A stretch of DNA of 31,422 bases from Govanella sp037189785 (GTDB lineage Bacteria > Pseudomonadota > Alphaproteobacteria > Sphingomonadales > Govanellaceae): NCBI GenBank assembly GCA_037189785.1, contig JBBCIP010000130.1, positions 1 through 31,422 on the forward strand. Direction: 5' to 3'. Position numbers and translations under genes: made by a program. Of this stretch, positions 8,176 to 15,472 are shown piece by piece; position 1 is the first letter of the stretch, and each line of letters begins with the position of its first letter. The notes beneath the pieces are model-generated. The model had not been told where the DNA came from. It searched no databases and worked only from the letters and a program-made list of their open reading frames with translations.

Positions 8176-10350
8176 ATGACATCCAATGCTATCGAAATAC
8201 TTCCAAAACCACTGCAAAGCCTTAACCGGCGTCAGTTTATGCAGTCTAGTTCTATGGCCGTTCTAACGGCTACTTCTCTGGGTAGCGTGCTTGCGGGGTC
8301 TCTTTATTCGCCGGCAAGGGCTCATACCGATAATCTTGCATCGCACTACAGGGAAATAGAAAACGTCTGGATTCCCATGCCGGACGGTGTACGCTTGGCG
8401 GCAAGAATTTGGTTGCCGATTGATGCCGACAAAAAACCTGTCCCGGCGATTTGGAATTATTGTCCGTATTTCAAAAGAAGCTTCACGCGTCTTGGCGACG
8501 ATATGCGGTTCCCGTATTATGCAGCCAATGGCTACGCTTGTATTCGTGTTGATATTCGTGGTTCGGGGGATTCCGATGGAAATCCCATGGATGAATATGT
8601 CAAGCAGGAACAAGATGATGCCCTCGAAGTTATCAAATGGATCGCTAGCCAGCCATGGTGTACGGGATCTGTGGGAATGGAAGGGTTGTCGTGGAGTGGT
8701 TTTAGCTCCCTACAAGTTGCCGCTCGTCGTCCGCCTGCATTGAAAGCGATTATCACGCATTGTTCTACAGATGATCGTTATCTTGATGATGCCCATTATA
8801 AAGGTGGTGCTATTCTGCATGACATGTTTAACTGGGGCTCCCTTTTTTGGACGATCCAGGCACATCCTTCGGACCCTGAAATCACGGGTCAGCAAAATTG
8901 GCGCGAACGTTGGTTAAAGCGTTTGAATGCTGTTGATCTTAACCTTGCAAATTGGTTAGAACATCAAAGACGCGATGATTTCTGGAAACATGGCTCCGTA
9001 TCTGAAGATTATAATCAGATAGAATGTGCGGTTTATGCCATCGGCGGCTGGGTTGATGCCTATACAAATTCCGTATTTCGCTTGATGGAGCATTTAAAAG
9101 CACCGTCCAAAGGGCTTGTAGGGCCATGGACACATGATTATCCGCACAGCGCCGTTCCAAAACCCGATATCGATTACTTATCTGAAGCTTTGAGATGGTG
9201 GGATCACTGGCTGAAGGGCGTTGATACCGGCATCATGAAAGAACCCAAGCTCCGTGTGTGGATGCAAGATAAAGCTATTTATGAGGACTTAATGGAGATA
9301 CCGGGTTATTGGGCGGCAGAGGAAAGCTGGCCTTCCAACCGTATTAAAAATAAGTCCTATTTCCTGCATGGCAATCGCACTTTAACAACAAATGCATCCA
9401 CTGACATAAAATTAGAATTGTTGCCGTCTCAAACTGTTGGCCTATCATCTGGTAATTGGTGTCCTTCAGGAGGCACGTCATCTGATGATATGGCCATGGA
9501 AGCGGCACAAGATCAGCGTATGGATGATGCTCGTTCTCTCAGTTTCGATAGCGAACCGTTATCTGAAGATTTTGAGATATTGGGCGCGCCGGAACTTACA
9601 ATTGATCTCAGTGTTGATAAGCCTGTGGCGTTGATTGCTGTAAGATTGAATGAAGTGCTACCCACAGGTCTTTCCAATCGCGTGAGCTATGGCATTTTGA
9701 ATCTGACGCATAGAGATAGCCATGAAATGCCGGAAGCTTTGGTGCCGGGCAAGCGCTACCGTATTAAGGTCAAACTTGATTATGCTGGCCACATTTTTAA
9801 CGCCGGTAATCGTTTGCGCATCGCGATATCAACATCTTATTTTCCGTTGATCCTACCATCACCAGAGCCTGTTACCTTATCGCTCTATGCTGGTGCCGGG
9901 CATATCGACCTTCCCGTACGTCCAAAACGGCTGGAAGATGCAAACCTGCATGATTTTGGTAAAGCTTTTGTCCCCCCTGTTGAGGCTGAGTTGTTGGAGT
10001 CTAAATCGGGCAGTCGTATTGTCGAGTGGGATGTAGCGAAGAAATTGCAAACCATTCATCATAACGGATCGCGCAGCAAAGTCTTAATTAAGGCGACCAA
10101 TACTGCAGTGTTTGTCGCCAATGATATCACGTATACCATCAAAGACGACGACCCTACATCAGCGTCTATAGAGCAGAAAGCGACATGGGGAAGTGAACGT
10201 GGTAACTGGAAGCCGCGAGTGGATTCTTTGGCGAAAGTTAGCTTAACAAAAGATCACATTATTTTGATGGGGGAGATGAACGCATTCTATGGTGAGGAGA
10301 AGGTTTTCACCAAAAAATGGGATCGAAAAATTCCCCGCGATTTGGTCTAG
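8176..10350 (+). CDS. Tat-exported CocE/NonD-type serine hydrolase (peptidase S15 family)
   Basis: A 724-aa alpha/beta hydrolase. The N-terminus has a twin-arginine signal (NRRQFM, Arg18-Arg19, then a hydrophobic stretch and ARA cleavage near residue 49), so it should fold in the cytoplasm and act in the periplasm. The catalytic triad is readable: Ser172 in GLSWSG, Asp294 in GGWVDAY and His320 in GPWTHD, as in cocaine esterase and alpha-amino-acid ester hydrolases. The C-terminal half (about 450-650) is the jelly-roll domain of the CocE/NonD family. Members hydrolyse esters, beta-lactam side-chain amides or X-Pro peptides; which applies here cannot be told. It lies directly after the receptor gene, and a bidirectional terminator follows. 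The initiator ATG has a modest purine-rich upstream sequence. Confidence 0.9.
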   Translation: MTSNAIEILPKPLQSLNRRQFMQSSSMAVLTATSLGSVLAGSLYSPARAHTDNLASHYREIENVWIPMPDGVRLAARIWLPIDADKKPVPAIWNYCPYFKRSFTRLGDDMRFPYYAANGYACIRVDIRGSGDSDGNPMDEYVKQEQDDALEVIKWIASQPWCTGSVGMEGLSWSGFSSLQVAARRPPALKAIITHCSTDDRYLDDAHYKGGAILHDMFNWGSLFWTIQAHPSDPEITGQQNWRERWLKRLNAVDLNLANWLEHQRRDDFWKHGSVSEDYNQIECAVYAIGGWVDAYTNSVFRLMEHLKAPSKGLVGPWTHDYPHSAVPKPDIDYLSEALRWWDHWLKGVDTGIMKEPKLRVWMQDKAIYEDLMEIPGYWAAEESWPSNRIKNKSYFLHGNRTLTTNASTDIKLELLPSQTVGLSSGNWCPSGGTSSDDMAMEAAQDQRMDDARSLSFDSEPLSEDFEILGAPELTIDLSVDKPVALIAVRLNEVLPTGLSNRVSYGILNLTHRDSHEMPEALVPGKRYRIKVKLDYAGHIFNAGNRLRIAISTSYFPLILPSPEPVTLSLYAGAGHIDLPVRPKRLEDANLHDFGKAFVPPVEAELLESKSGSRIVEWDVAKKLQTIHHNGSRSKVLIKATNTAVFVANDITYTIKDDDPTSASIEQKATWGSERGNWKPRVDSLAKVSLTKDHIILMGEMNAFYGEEKVFTKKWDRKIPRDLV

Positions 10351-10370
10351 GGATTGATGGATAGAAAATA

Positions 10371-10400
10371 AAAGCCCTGCCTATTAAGGCGGGGCTTTTT
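10371..10400. terminator. Bidirectional rho-independent terminator
   Basis: An 11-bp stem (10371-10381 paired with 10388-10398, one G-T wobble) closes on the loop TATTAA. It is followed by a T run on the plus strand and flanked by an A-rich run that gives a T-rich tail on the minus strand. It sits between the convergent hydrolase (ends 10350) and permease (ends 10412) genes and should stop both. Confidence 0.9.
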
Positions 10401-10411
10401 ATTGTGCTTTG

Positions 10412-11734
10412 CTAAATACGTTTTTCCTGACGGCTTGTGTAACGTATGACTGTTGCATGCTTCCGTTTATTGATCGGATACTTCCAGTATATCAGGACAG
10501 CGATCATAATAATAAAGATGTGAAGTATGACGCCAACAAGCTTCACTGAGAATAAAGCAGAGGCTGAGTTCCCGCCTTGGGGATTGAAGCCAAGAAACTC
10601 TAAAAGAGGCAAAGCGATCAGAGCCGCTAAAGCAAGCGCAACTTTATCGACAAAGTTAAAAACAGCCATGTAAATGCCGGAGCTATCAGCACCACCGCGC
10701 ATTTTTCCATAGTCAACGGTGTCGGCAATCATAGATGTCGGAATGATATACCAAGAGGCAAAGCTGACTCCAACGAGTGTGAAAGCGACAGCGAGCTGCC
10801 AAAAAACGCCAGGAGTGGCAAAAACCATCAATCCTAAGGCCCCCATTTGTACAAGGATACCGAAAGCAATGATTTTATGCTTATCGAGCTTTGATGAAAT
10901 GGAAATCAATATGGGTACAAATAAGATCATTGCCACATATTCGATAAGAATAAGCGGTAGGAAATAACCAGTTAAACCCATCGTTTGTTCTATTAAGAAC
11001 ACCATGCAGGCATTGTATATGTATGTACCAAGATACAGGACGCCTTGAGCCAACATAATGCGCATGAATGGTTTATTACGCCATAACATGTTCAAACCGC
11101 TCAAAAAGGACTCCGTCATCGTATTATGGTAGCTTTTATCCGGTACAGCGACTGCGACTGTGCCCGCTGCTATGGGCAACAAAATAACGACGGTGAGTGT
11201 AAAGATCAGCATGATATTATCCATGCTGGCTTCTTCGGGACTTAGGAAGAAGTATGGAGCCCCAACAGAAATCAAAATCCCAAGCATTGTGCCAAGTTCG
11301 CGAAAACCGGCAATGCGATTGCGTTCCTGGTAGTTGTTCGAAAGTTCGGCTCCCCAACTGATGTATGGGATGCGGACAACGGTATAAGCAATGTAAAATA
11401 AGACAAGGGCCACCAATAGATAGACTACCCCGACGCCTTCCGGAGGACGACAGAGAAAATATGTGGCGATGATTAGAAACGGTGTGCCCACCAAGACCCA
11501 TGGTTTACGGCGCCCCATGCGAAATCGCAATTTATCGGAGTAATATCCGATAATGGGATCGGTCATGCCGTCCCATAATCGGCCTAGAAAAAATACGATG
11601 CCTAACGCCGATAAGCTGATCCCAAGATGCCCGGCATAAAAAGCTGGAAGATAGATAATGATCGGCGTCAGCAGCATGGATAAAGGGACAGAAGGCAGGC
11701 TATAGGCTGCCAATAAACTGTTGGATAAGCGCAC
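10412..11734 (-). CDS. GPH-family (MelB-like) cation symporter of the MFS
   Basis: A 12-helix inner-membrane permease of the glycoside-pentoside-hexuronide:cation symporter family. Its diagnostic loop is GRLWDGMTDPIIGYYSDK followed by GRRKPW. I prefer the GTG at 11734 (440 aa): it follows GGGAG, and the Asp pair of the motif then falls at residues 55 and 59, the same positions as the cation-site aspartates of MelB. A longer frame from GTG 11779 has no ribosome site. The family imports sugars but also other small organic solutes with Na+ or H+. The gene converges on the Tat hydrolase gene and is divergent from the Rieske oxygenase gene across dyad-rich DNA. A role importing a product of the hydrolase is inferred from context. 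Confidence 0.88.
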   Translation of the reverse strand: MRLSNSLLAAYSLPSVPLSMLLTPIIIYLPAFYAGHLGISLSALGIVFFLGRLWDGMTDPIIGYYSDKLRFRMGRRKPWVLVGTPFLIIATYFLCRPPEGVGVVYLLVALVLFYIAYTVVRIPYISWGAELSNNYQERNRIAGFRELGTMLGILISVGAPYFFLSPEEASMDNIMLIFTLTVVILLPIAAGTVAVAVPDKSYHNTMTESFLSGLNMLWRNKPFMRIMLAQGVLYLGTYIYNACMVFLIEQTMGLTGYFLPLILIEYVAMILFVPILISISSKLDKHKIIAFGILVQMGALGLMVFATPGVFWQLAVAFTLVGVSFASWYIIPTSMIADTVDYGKMRGGADSSGIYMAVFNFVDKVALALAALIALPLLEFLGFNPQGGNSASALFSVKLVGVILHIFIIMIAVLIYWKYPINKRKHATVIRYTSRQEKRI

Positions 11735-11858
11735 GTTAGTCTGTCTCCCTACAGATGTGTATAGTTGCTTGGATCCCACCAGATAATGGGTAAAAGAGCA
11801 AGCGGCTGTCTGATGCGGTCAGGCAGTTTTTTTAAGACGAATGATACTTTTGAATAAG

Positions 11859-11877
11859 TTGTGAATATTTTTCACAA
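11859..11877. promoter_or_regulatory. Operator-like dyad 1 upstream of Rieske gene
   Basis: Perfect inverted repeat TTGTGAA-N5-TTCACAA. Its core TGAA-N5-TTCA (11862-11874) equals the published E. coli MetR consensus. It lies in the divergent region between permease and Rieske genes, and a MetR-like LysR regulator is encoded at 14339-15271. Assignment to that regulator, or to the AraC protein, is inference. Confidence 0.55.
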
Positions 11878-11890
11878 AAATTATTATTTT

Positions 11891-11908
11891 TATGAATTTT
11901 GTTTCATA
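11891..11908. promoter_or_regulatory. Operator-like dyad 2 upstream of Rieske gene
   Basis: Perfect inverted repeat TATGAA-N6-TTCATA, about 42 bp before the Rieske ATG. It has the same TGAA/TTCA half-sites as the dyad at 11859-11877, with centres about 31.5 bp apart (three helical turns). The surrounding AT-rich sequence raises the chance of random dyads, so the confidence is moderate. Confidence 0.45.
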
Positions 11909-11949
11909 TTTTTTATCGGATACACTTAGAGCAGAATTGGGAGAGCGCC

Positions 11950-13161
11950 ATGCAAAATCAATTAACCTCTGACGAGATCAATATATTAACATCGGTAGCC
12001 CAAGGTCATCGGGGTCTACCTGGGACTTTTTTCACTGATGCCAGGCTGCATCAGATAGAAATGCGTGATCTTTTCATGAAATCCTGGGTTTGTGTGGGCG
12101 CTTCCGATGATTTGCCGACGGCCAAAAGTGTTTATCCGGTCGTCTACGCCGATCAACCTATTTTGCTCGTGCGGGATAAAGATAAAGTTCTCAAGGCATT
12201 CTTCAATGTATGCAGCCATCGTGGTGCTGTTTTAATCGACAAGCCGCAGAAAAGCTGTACACGCATCGTTTGTCCGTATCATGCATGGACGTATGATCTT
12301 GATGGCTGTTTGCGTGCAACACCTCATGTGGGTGGCAGTAATATTCATACCACGCCTGAAATAGATGATGCACAATTAGGATTGAAATCTATTCCAGTGC
12401 GCGAATGGGCGGGATTGATATTTGTCAATATCTCTGGTCAAGCAGAGCCTTTTGAAACTTACATTACCGCGATCGACCAGCGGCTGTCTGATTACGATCT
12501 AAGCCAATTGCGACTGGGCATTGACGCACATGTTGAATTTAAAGCCAATTGGAAGATCGTGGTTGAGAACTTCGTTGAAAGTTATCATCTGCCTTGGATC
12601 CATACGGCGATGAATACATACAATCCGATGGAAGACCATTATCAGATCATAGGCGGTCGTGATTACCTTGGACAAGGTCTTAAGAATATGCGTCCTGACG
12701 ACGCTGCAGCTTATAAGTTACCACGCTTTCCTAATCTGACCGAAGACCAGCTGACCCGTGGCGAGTCTTATTACATTTATCCGAATGTGATGTTCGGTGT
12801 GCTGATCGACTATCTTTATGCCATTATACTTTTTCCGGTGTCGCCTGGCGTAACCAAAGAACGTATGGTTATTTTGTTCAATGGAGAAGACGCTGCCAAA
12901 GGCCCCGACTATGCAGAATTGCGCCAAGTCGTGTTGCAACGCATGGTTGATGTAAACAATGAAGATATTTATGTGACCGAAAAGCTGCAGGCTGGTCGCC
13001 ATTCCTTGTCATTTGTAGGTGGGCAATTTGCTTTGGCGCAGGAAAAAACGTCGCTTTGTTTCCAACAGTCCGTTGCGCTCCGATTTTTGGAAAAGGCTGG
13101 GGTCCCGCTATCGCAGCAAATACCTACCGAAGACATTCATCACGTACGGCAAATAGCTTAG
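11950..13161 (+). CDS. Rieske-type ring-hydroxylating / N-demethylating oxygenase, alpha subunit
   Basis: A 403-aa non-haem iron oxygenase. The Rieske [2Fe-2S] ligands are Cys88-x-His90 and Cys108-x2-His111. The catalytic mononuclear iron site shows Glu210, His213 and His218 in ENFVESYHLPWIH, with a likely Asp ligand in NNEDIYVTEKLQAG. This layout resembles the group with choline, carnitine and glycine-betaine oxygenases (GbcA, CntA, Stc2) as much as aromatic dioxygenases. The start is ATG 11950 with TTGGGAGAG just upstream; in-frame sequence from 11899 lies in promoter DNA. No ferredoxin reductase or beta subunit gene is nearby, so electrons must come from elsewhere. The downstream DMGDH-like gene favours demethylation of a quaternary amine, as inference. 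Confidence 0.88.
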   Translation: MQNQLTSDEINILTSVAQGHRGLPGTFFTDARLHQIEMRDLFMKSWVCVGASDDLPTAKSVYPVVYADQPILLVRDKDKVLKAFFNVCSHRGAVLIDKPQKSCTRIVCPYHAWTYDLDGCLRATPHVGGSNIHTTPEIDDAQLGLKSIPVREWAGLIFVNISGQAEPFETYITAIDQRLSDYDLSQLRLGIDAHVEFKANWKIVVENFVESYHLPWIHTAMNTYNPMEDHYQIIGGRDYLGQGLKNMRPDDAAAYKLPRFPNLTEDQLTRGESYYIYPNVMFGVLIDYLYAIILFPVSPGVTKERMVILFNGEDAAKGPDYAELRQVVLQRMVDVNNEDIYVTEKLQAGRHSLSFVGGQFALAQEKTSLCFQQSVALRFLEKAGVPLSQQIPTEDIHHVRQIA

Positions 13162-13176
13162 CGGCAAATAGCTTAA
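13147..13176 (+). repeat. 15-bp tandem duplication across the Rieske stop codon
   Basis: CGGCAAATAGCTTAG (13147-13161) is followed at once by CGGCAAATAGCTTAA (13162-13176), identical at 14 of 15 positions. Each copy encodes Arg-Gln-Ile-Ala-stop in the same frame, giving TAG at 13159 and TAA at 13174. This is a small tandem duplication, and readthrough would add only four residues. Confidence 0.9.
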
Positions 13177-13248
13177 TCGTCCGCATAGGGGATAATTTGC
13201 TTGTTCTGAAAATTTCCCGTAAGCTAACCTTAGCGGAGGGACGAAGCC

Positions 13249-14325
13249 GTGATAATGAAAGAAAATTCAAGTTTCATACGCCCTGATCGACAGGGGCCGG
13301 CGATTGCGCGGTCCGGTTTAATTCAAGGGGTGACGAAACTTCAGGAAGCGTTCGATCTCATCGACAGCGCGACCGATGCTAGTGATGTTTATACACTTGA
13401 ACGGGCATCATATAAGATGGCGGGGGCGCGGTTCGACATTGCCCGTCATGAAGGTCGGGGATACTGGGAGTTTCTCCGGCTTGCCAATGACTTGTTCATA
13501 GTTATCAGTGATATGACCTATCGCGACAAGCTGCCGGTCCATGTCCCTGGCGAGGATTTTATCGAATTCCATTTTCATTTCACAGGGCGGTTAAGCTTAC
13601 AAGCCGATCAAGATAAAGCGATCGATGTCCAGGGCCCTAGTTTGTTGATTTGGCGTCAAGCGCATGGCCGCGACATCACCGAATATATCCATGGTGGTGT
13701 GCGTGATACCACGTTAACAGTCTATTGCCGCCGCTCAACATTGGAACGGTATTTCGGGAGTTATACCGAAGGGTTGCCGTCGAATATCTTAAATTGCGAT
13801 GATTTGGCGTTTATGAGAATGCCAATTTATCCAAAGCTGGCGAGCAAGGTCGGCAATATCATTCGATCGCCCTATCAGGGCGCGCTGCGGTTGGCTTCCA
13901 GTGAGGCCATGGTGGTCGAGATGTTGTGCGAAATCATGTCGGTTTTGCAGGTATATCAAGCGGATAGCGACGCTTCCACGTTCGTCACCGATCGCGATAT
14001 GAAATGCTTGCAAAAAGCCCAAGAATATTTGTTGGAACATCACACACCGCCACCAACAATCACCGATATTGCGCATAAAATCGGGATGAGCACGACGAAA
14101 CTTAAATGCGGTTTCCGTGCAGTCTACGGCAAGACAATTCATGATTTTGCCCATGGCTTACGGATGACTTATGCCTGTGAATTGTTAAAAAAGCCTGATA
14201 TACCGATTTCCTCGGTCTCCGAGATTTTAGGCTACGAATATCAGAACAGTTTTACGGTCGCCTTTAAAAAGCATTTTGGTATTTTACCAAAAGAATATCG
14301 CCGTTCCCCATTTATCAATTTGTGA
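13249..14325 (+). CDS. AraC-family transcriptional regulator
   Basis: A 358-aa regulator with a long N-terminal sensing domain (about residues 30-230) and a C-terminal AraC/XylS DNA-binding domain (about 250-355). The first helix-turn-helix is ITDIAHKIGMSTTKLKCGFR. The second is around ISSVSEILGYEYQNSFTVAFKKHFG, followed by the usual PKEYRR. The start is GTG 13249, 8 nt after GGAGGG; an ATG two codons later is spaced too far from it. It lies 87 bp after the Rieske oxygenase gene on the same strand and meets the LysR gene tail to tail 13 bp away. It probably activates the oxygenase and associated genes in response to their substrate, much as GbdR controls betaine genes, but that comparison rests on family and context only. 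Confidence 0.92.
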   Translation: MIMKENSSFIRPDRQGPAIARSGLIQGVTKLQEAFDLIDSATDASDVYTLERASYKMAGARFDIARHEGRGYWEFLRLANDLFIVISDMTYRDKLPVHVPGEDFIEFHFHFTGRLSLQADQDKAIDVQGPSLLIWRQAHGRDITEYIHGGVRDTTLTVYCRRSTLERYFGSYTEGLPSNILNCDDLAFMRMPIYPKLASKVGNIIRSPYQGALRLASSEAMVVEMLCEIMSVLQVYQADSDASTFVTDRDMKCLQKAQEYLLEHHTPPPTITDIAHKIGMSTTKLKCGFRAVYGKTIHDFAHGLRMTYACELLKKPDIPISSVSEILGYEYQNSFTVAFKKHFGILPKEYRRSPFINL

Positions 14326-14338
14326 CGTCGATAAAATC

Positions 14339-15271
14339 TTATGGCTTTATGGTGTACCCAATCATGGCCTGTTGGGTTTGACACCAATCAGAAAGGGATT
14401 GGGCAAAGGTCCGGGCCAGAGACGTCGGTCTTTCATCGGCTCTGACTGCGGCCGCCCATGTCACATCCAGCCCTTTAGCGGTCAACGGCTTTCCCGCAAT
14501 ATATCCATTGGCAAGGTAGGGGCGGACAGCCCAATTGGCCAATATGCTGAACCCATAGGCGTGATGCACCAGCTCGACGATTGCTTCGGTTAATCCGGCG
14601 CGTAAAATGCGCCGTGGCAACACCCCTGTATTTCGAAAAAACAATTCATATTCATGGCCGGGTTCTGGGGTGGTGCTGTAGGTTACATATAGCTCGTCAA
14701 CGAAATCGCTCGCTTCCAGCCATTTCTTTTGAGTCGCGGCATGATCAGGGGGCAGGATGCCGATCAAATGATCCTGAAATAATGGGTAAAGCGATATGCC
14801 GGTTGTAGACGGCGACCCGGACAGGATCAGAACATCAATACTGTGATTGCGTAATGCATCCAGGGGACCAGCGATGGTTCCATCAAGAAGCTCAACCATG
14901 ACATGACCATGTTGCTCGCGAAAGACATTTAAAAAGCTCGGAAGCCAGCGATAACAACTATACGCGCGGGATCCGACTTTAAGGGTATGGCTATAACCAT
15001 TGGCAATGTCGCTGGCTTGCTTTTCGGCCTCGGTCAGGATGGTGAAAATTTCACTGGCGGCCCGATGAATACGTTCTCCGGCTGGGGTCAAATGCAGGCG
15101 GTGGCCCTGGCGTTCAAACAAAGGGAAGCCAAGCCGCCGCTCCGCTTCGCGCAAGCGGTGGCTTAGAGCCGATGGGGTTAACCCCAGATCTGTAGCGGCG
15201 GCGGTTACCCCATCCTTGGCAACCAATTCAATAATCATCCGTAATTGCTTTATTTCGAGCCGCACCGTCAC
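14339..15271 (-). CDS. LysR-family transcriptional regulator, MetR-like
   Basis: A 310-aa LysR-type regulator. The N-terminal winged helix-turn-helix (about residues 5-65) contains GVTAAATDLGLTPSALSHRL and then RLGFPLFERQ. The substrate-binding domain spans about 90-300. The segments SALSHRL, LGFPLFER and AYSCYRWLPSFLNVF resemble E. coli MetR closely enough to call it MetR-like. It is unlikely to control methionine genes here, because none are present. The GTG start has AGGG 7 nt upstream; a second in-frame GTG follows two codons on. It is divergent from the FAD/folate oxidoreductase gene, the classic LysR arrangement, with two overlapping dyads between them. Link to methyl-group or folate metabolism fits both its relatives and its neighbour, as inference. 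Confidence 0.92.
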   Translation of the reverse strand: MTVRLEIKQLRMIIELVAKDGVTAAATDLGLTPSALSHRLREAERRLGFPLFERQGHRLHLTPAGERIHRAASEIFTILTEAEKQASDIANGYSHTLKVGSRAYSCYRWLPSFLNVFREQHGHVMVELLDGTIAGPLDALRNHSIDVLILSGSPSTTGISLYPLFQDHLIGILPPDHAATQKKWLEASDFVDELYVTYSTTPEPGHEYELFFRNTGVLPRRILRAGLTEAIVELVHHAYGFSILANWAVRPYLANGYIAGKPLTAKGLDVTWAAAVRADERPTSLARTFAQSLSDWCQTQQAMIGYTIKP

Positions 15272-15293
15272 CGTTTTGCCCTTTGCTCAAGCC

Positions 15294-15312
15294 GCTATAA
15301 AGCCAGTATAGC
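15294..15312. promoter_or_regulatory. LysR-type operator candidate, distal dyad
   Basis: Perfect inverted repeat GCTATA-N7-TATAGC between the divergent LysR and FAD-oxidoreductase genes. It is centred at 15303, about 19 bp from the centre of the next dyad, so both lie on the same face of the helix. It could be the anchoring site of the LysR regulator, although the canonical T-N11-A spacing is not exact. Confidence 0.5.
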
Positions 15313-15332
15313 CTCAATCTACCCTATTGAGG
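15312..15332. promoter_or_regulatory. LysR-type operator candidate, proximal dyad
   Basis: Perfect inverted repeat CCTCAAT-N7-ATTGAGG that shares one base with the preceding dyad. It ends just before a possible -35 TTGGAT (15336-15341), spaced 18 bp from TAATCA (15360-15365). If that promoter is right, the two dyads centre near -51 and -70, typical of LysR activation and recognition sites. Confidence 0.5.
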
Positions 15333-15472
15333 ACATTGGATTTTTTCTATTTCTGCCGATAATCATAAAAATTATTGCTACCACCTTAAAACTGAATGCA
15401 ACGAAGGCTCTATAGTTTCTTTCTGGAATGGCTGTTTCATGGGCCATATGCAATGGATAAAGATTGACCTTA

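Noticed and set aside
11859..11877. CRP-type site (TGTGA/TCACA)
   Set aside because: The half-sites are separated by 7 bp rather than the 6 bp CRP requires; the TGAA-N5-TTCA reading fits better.
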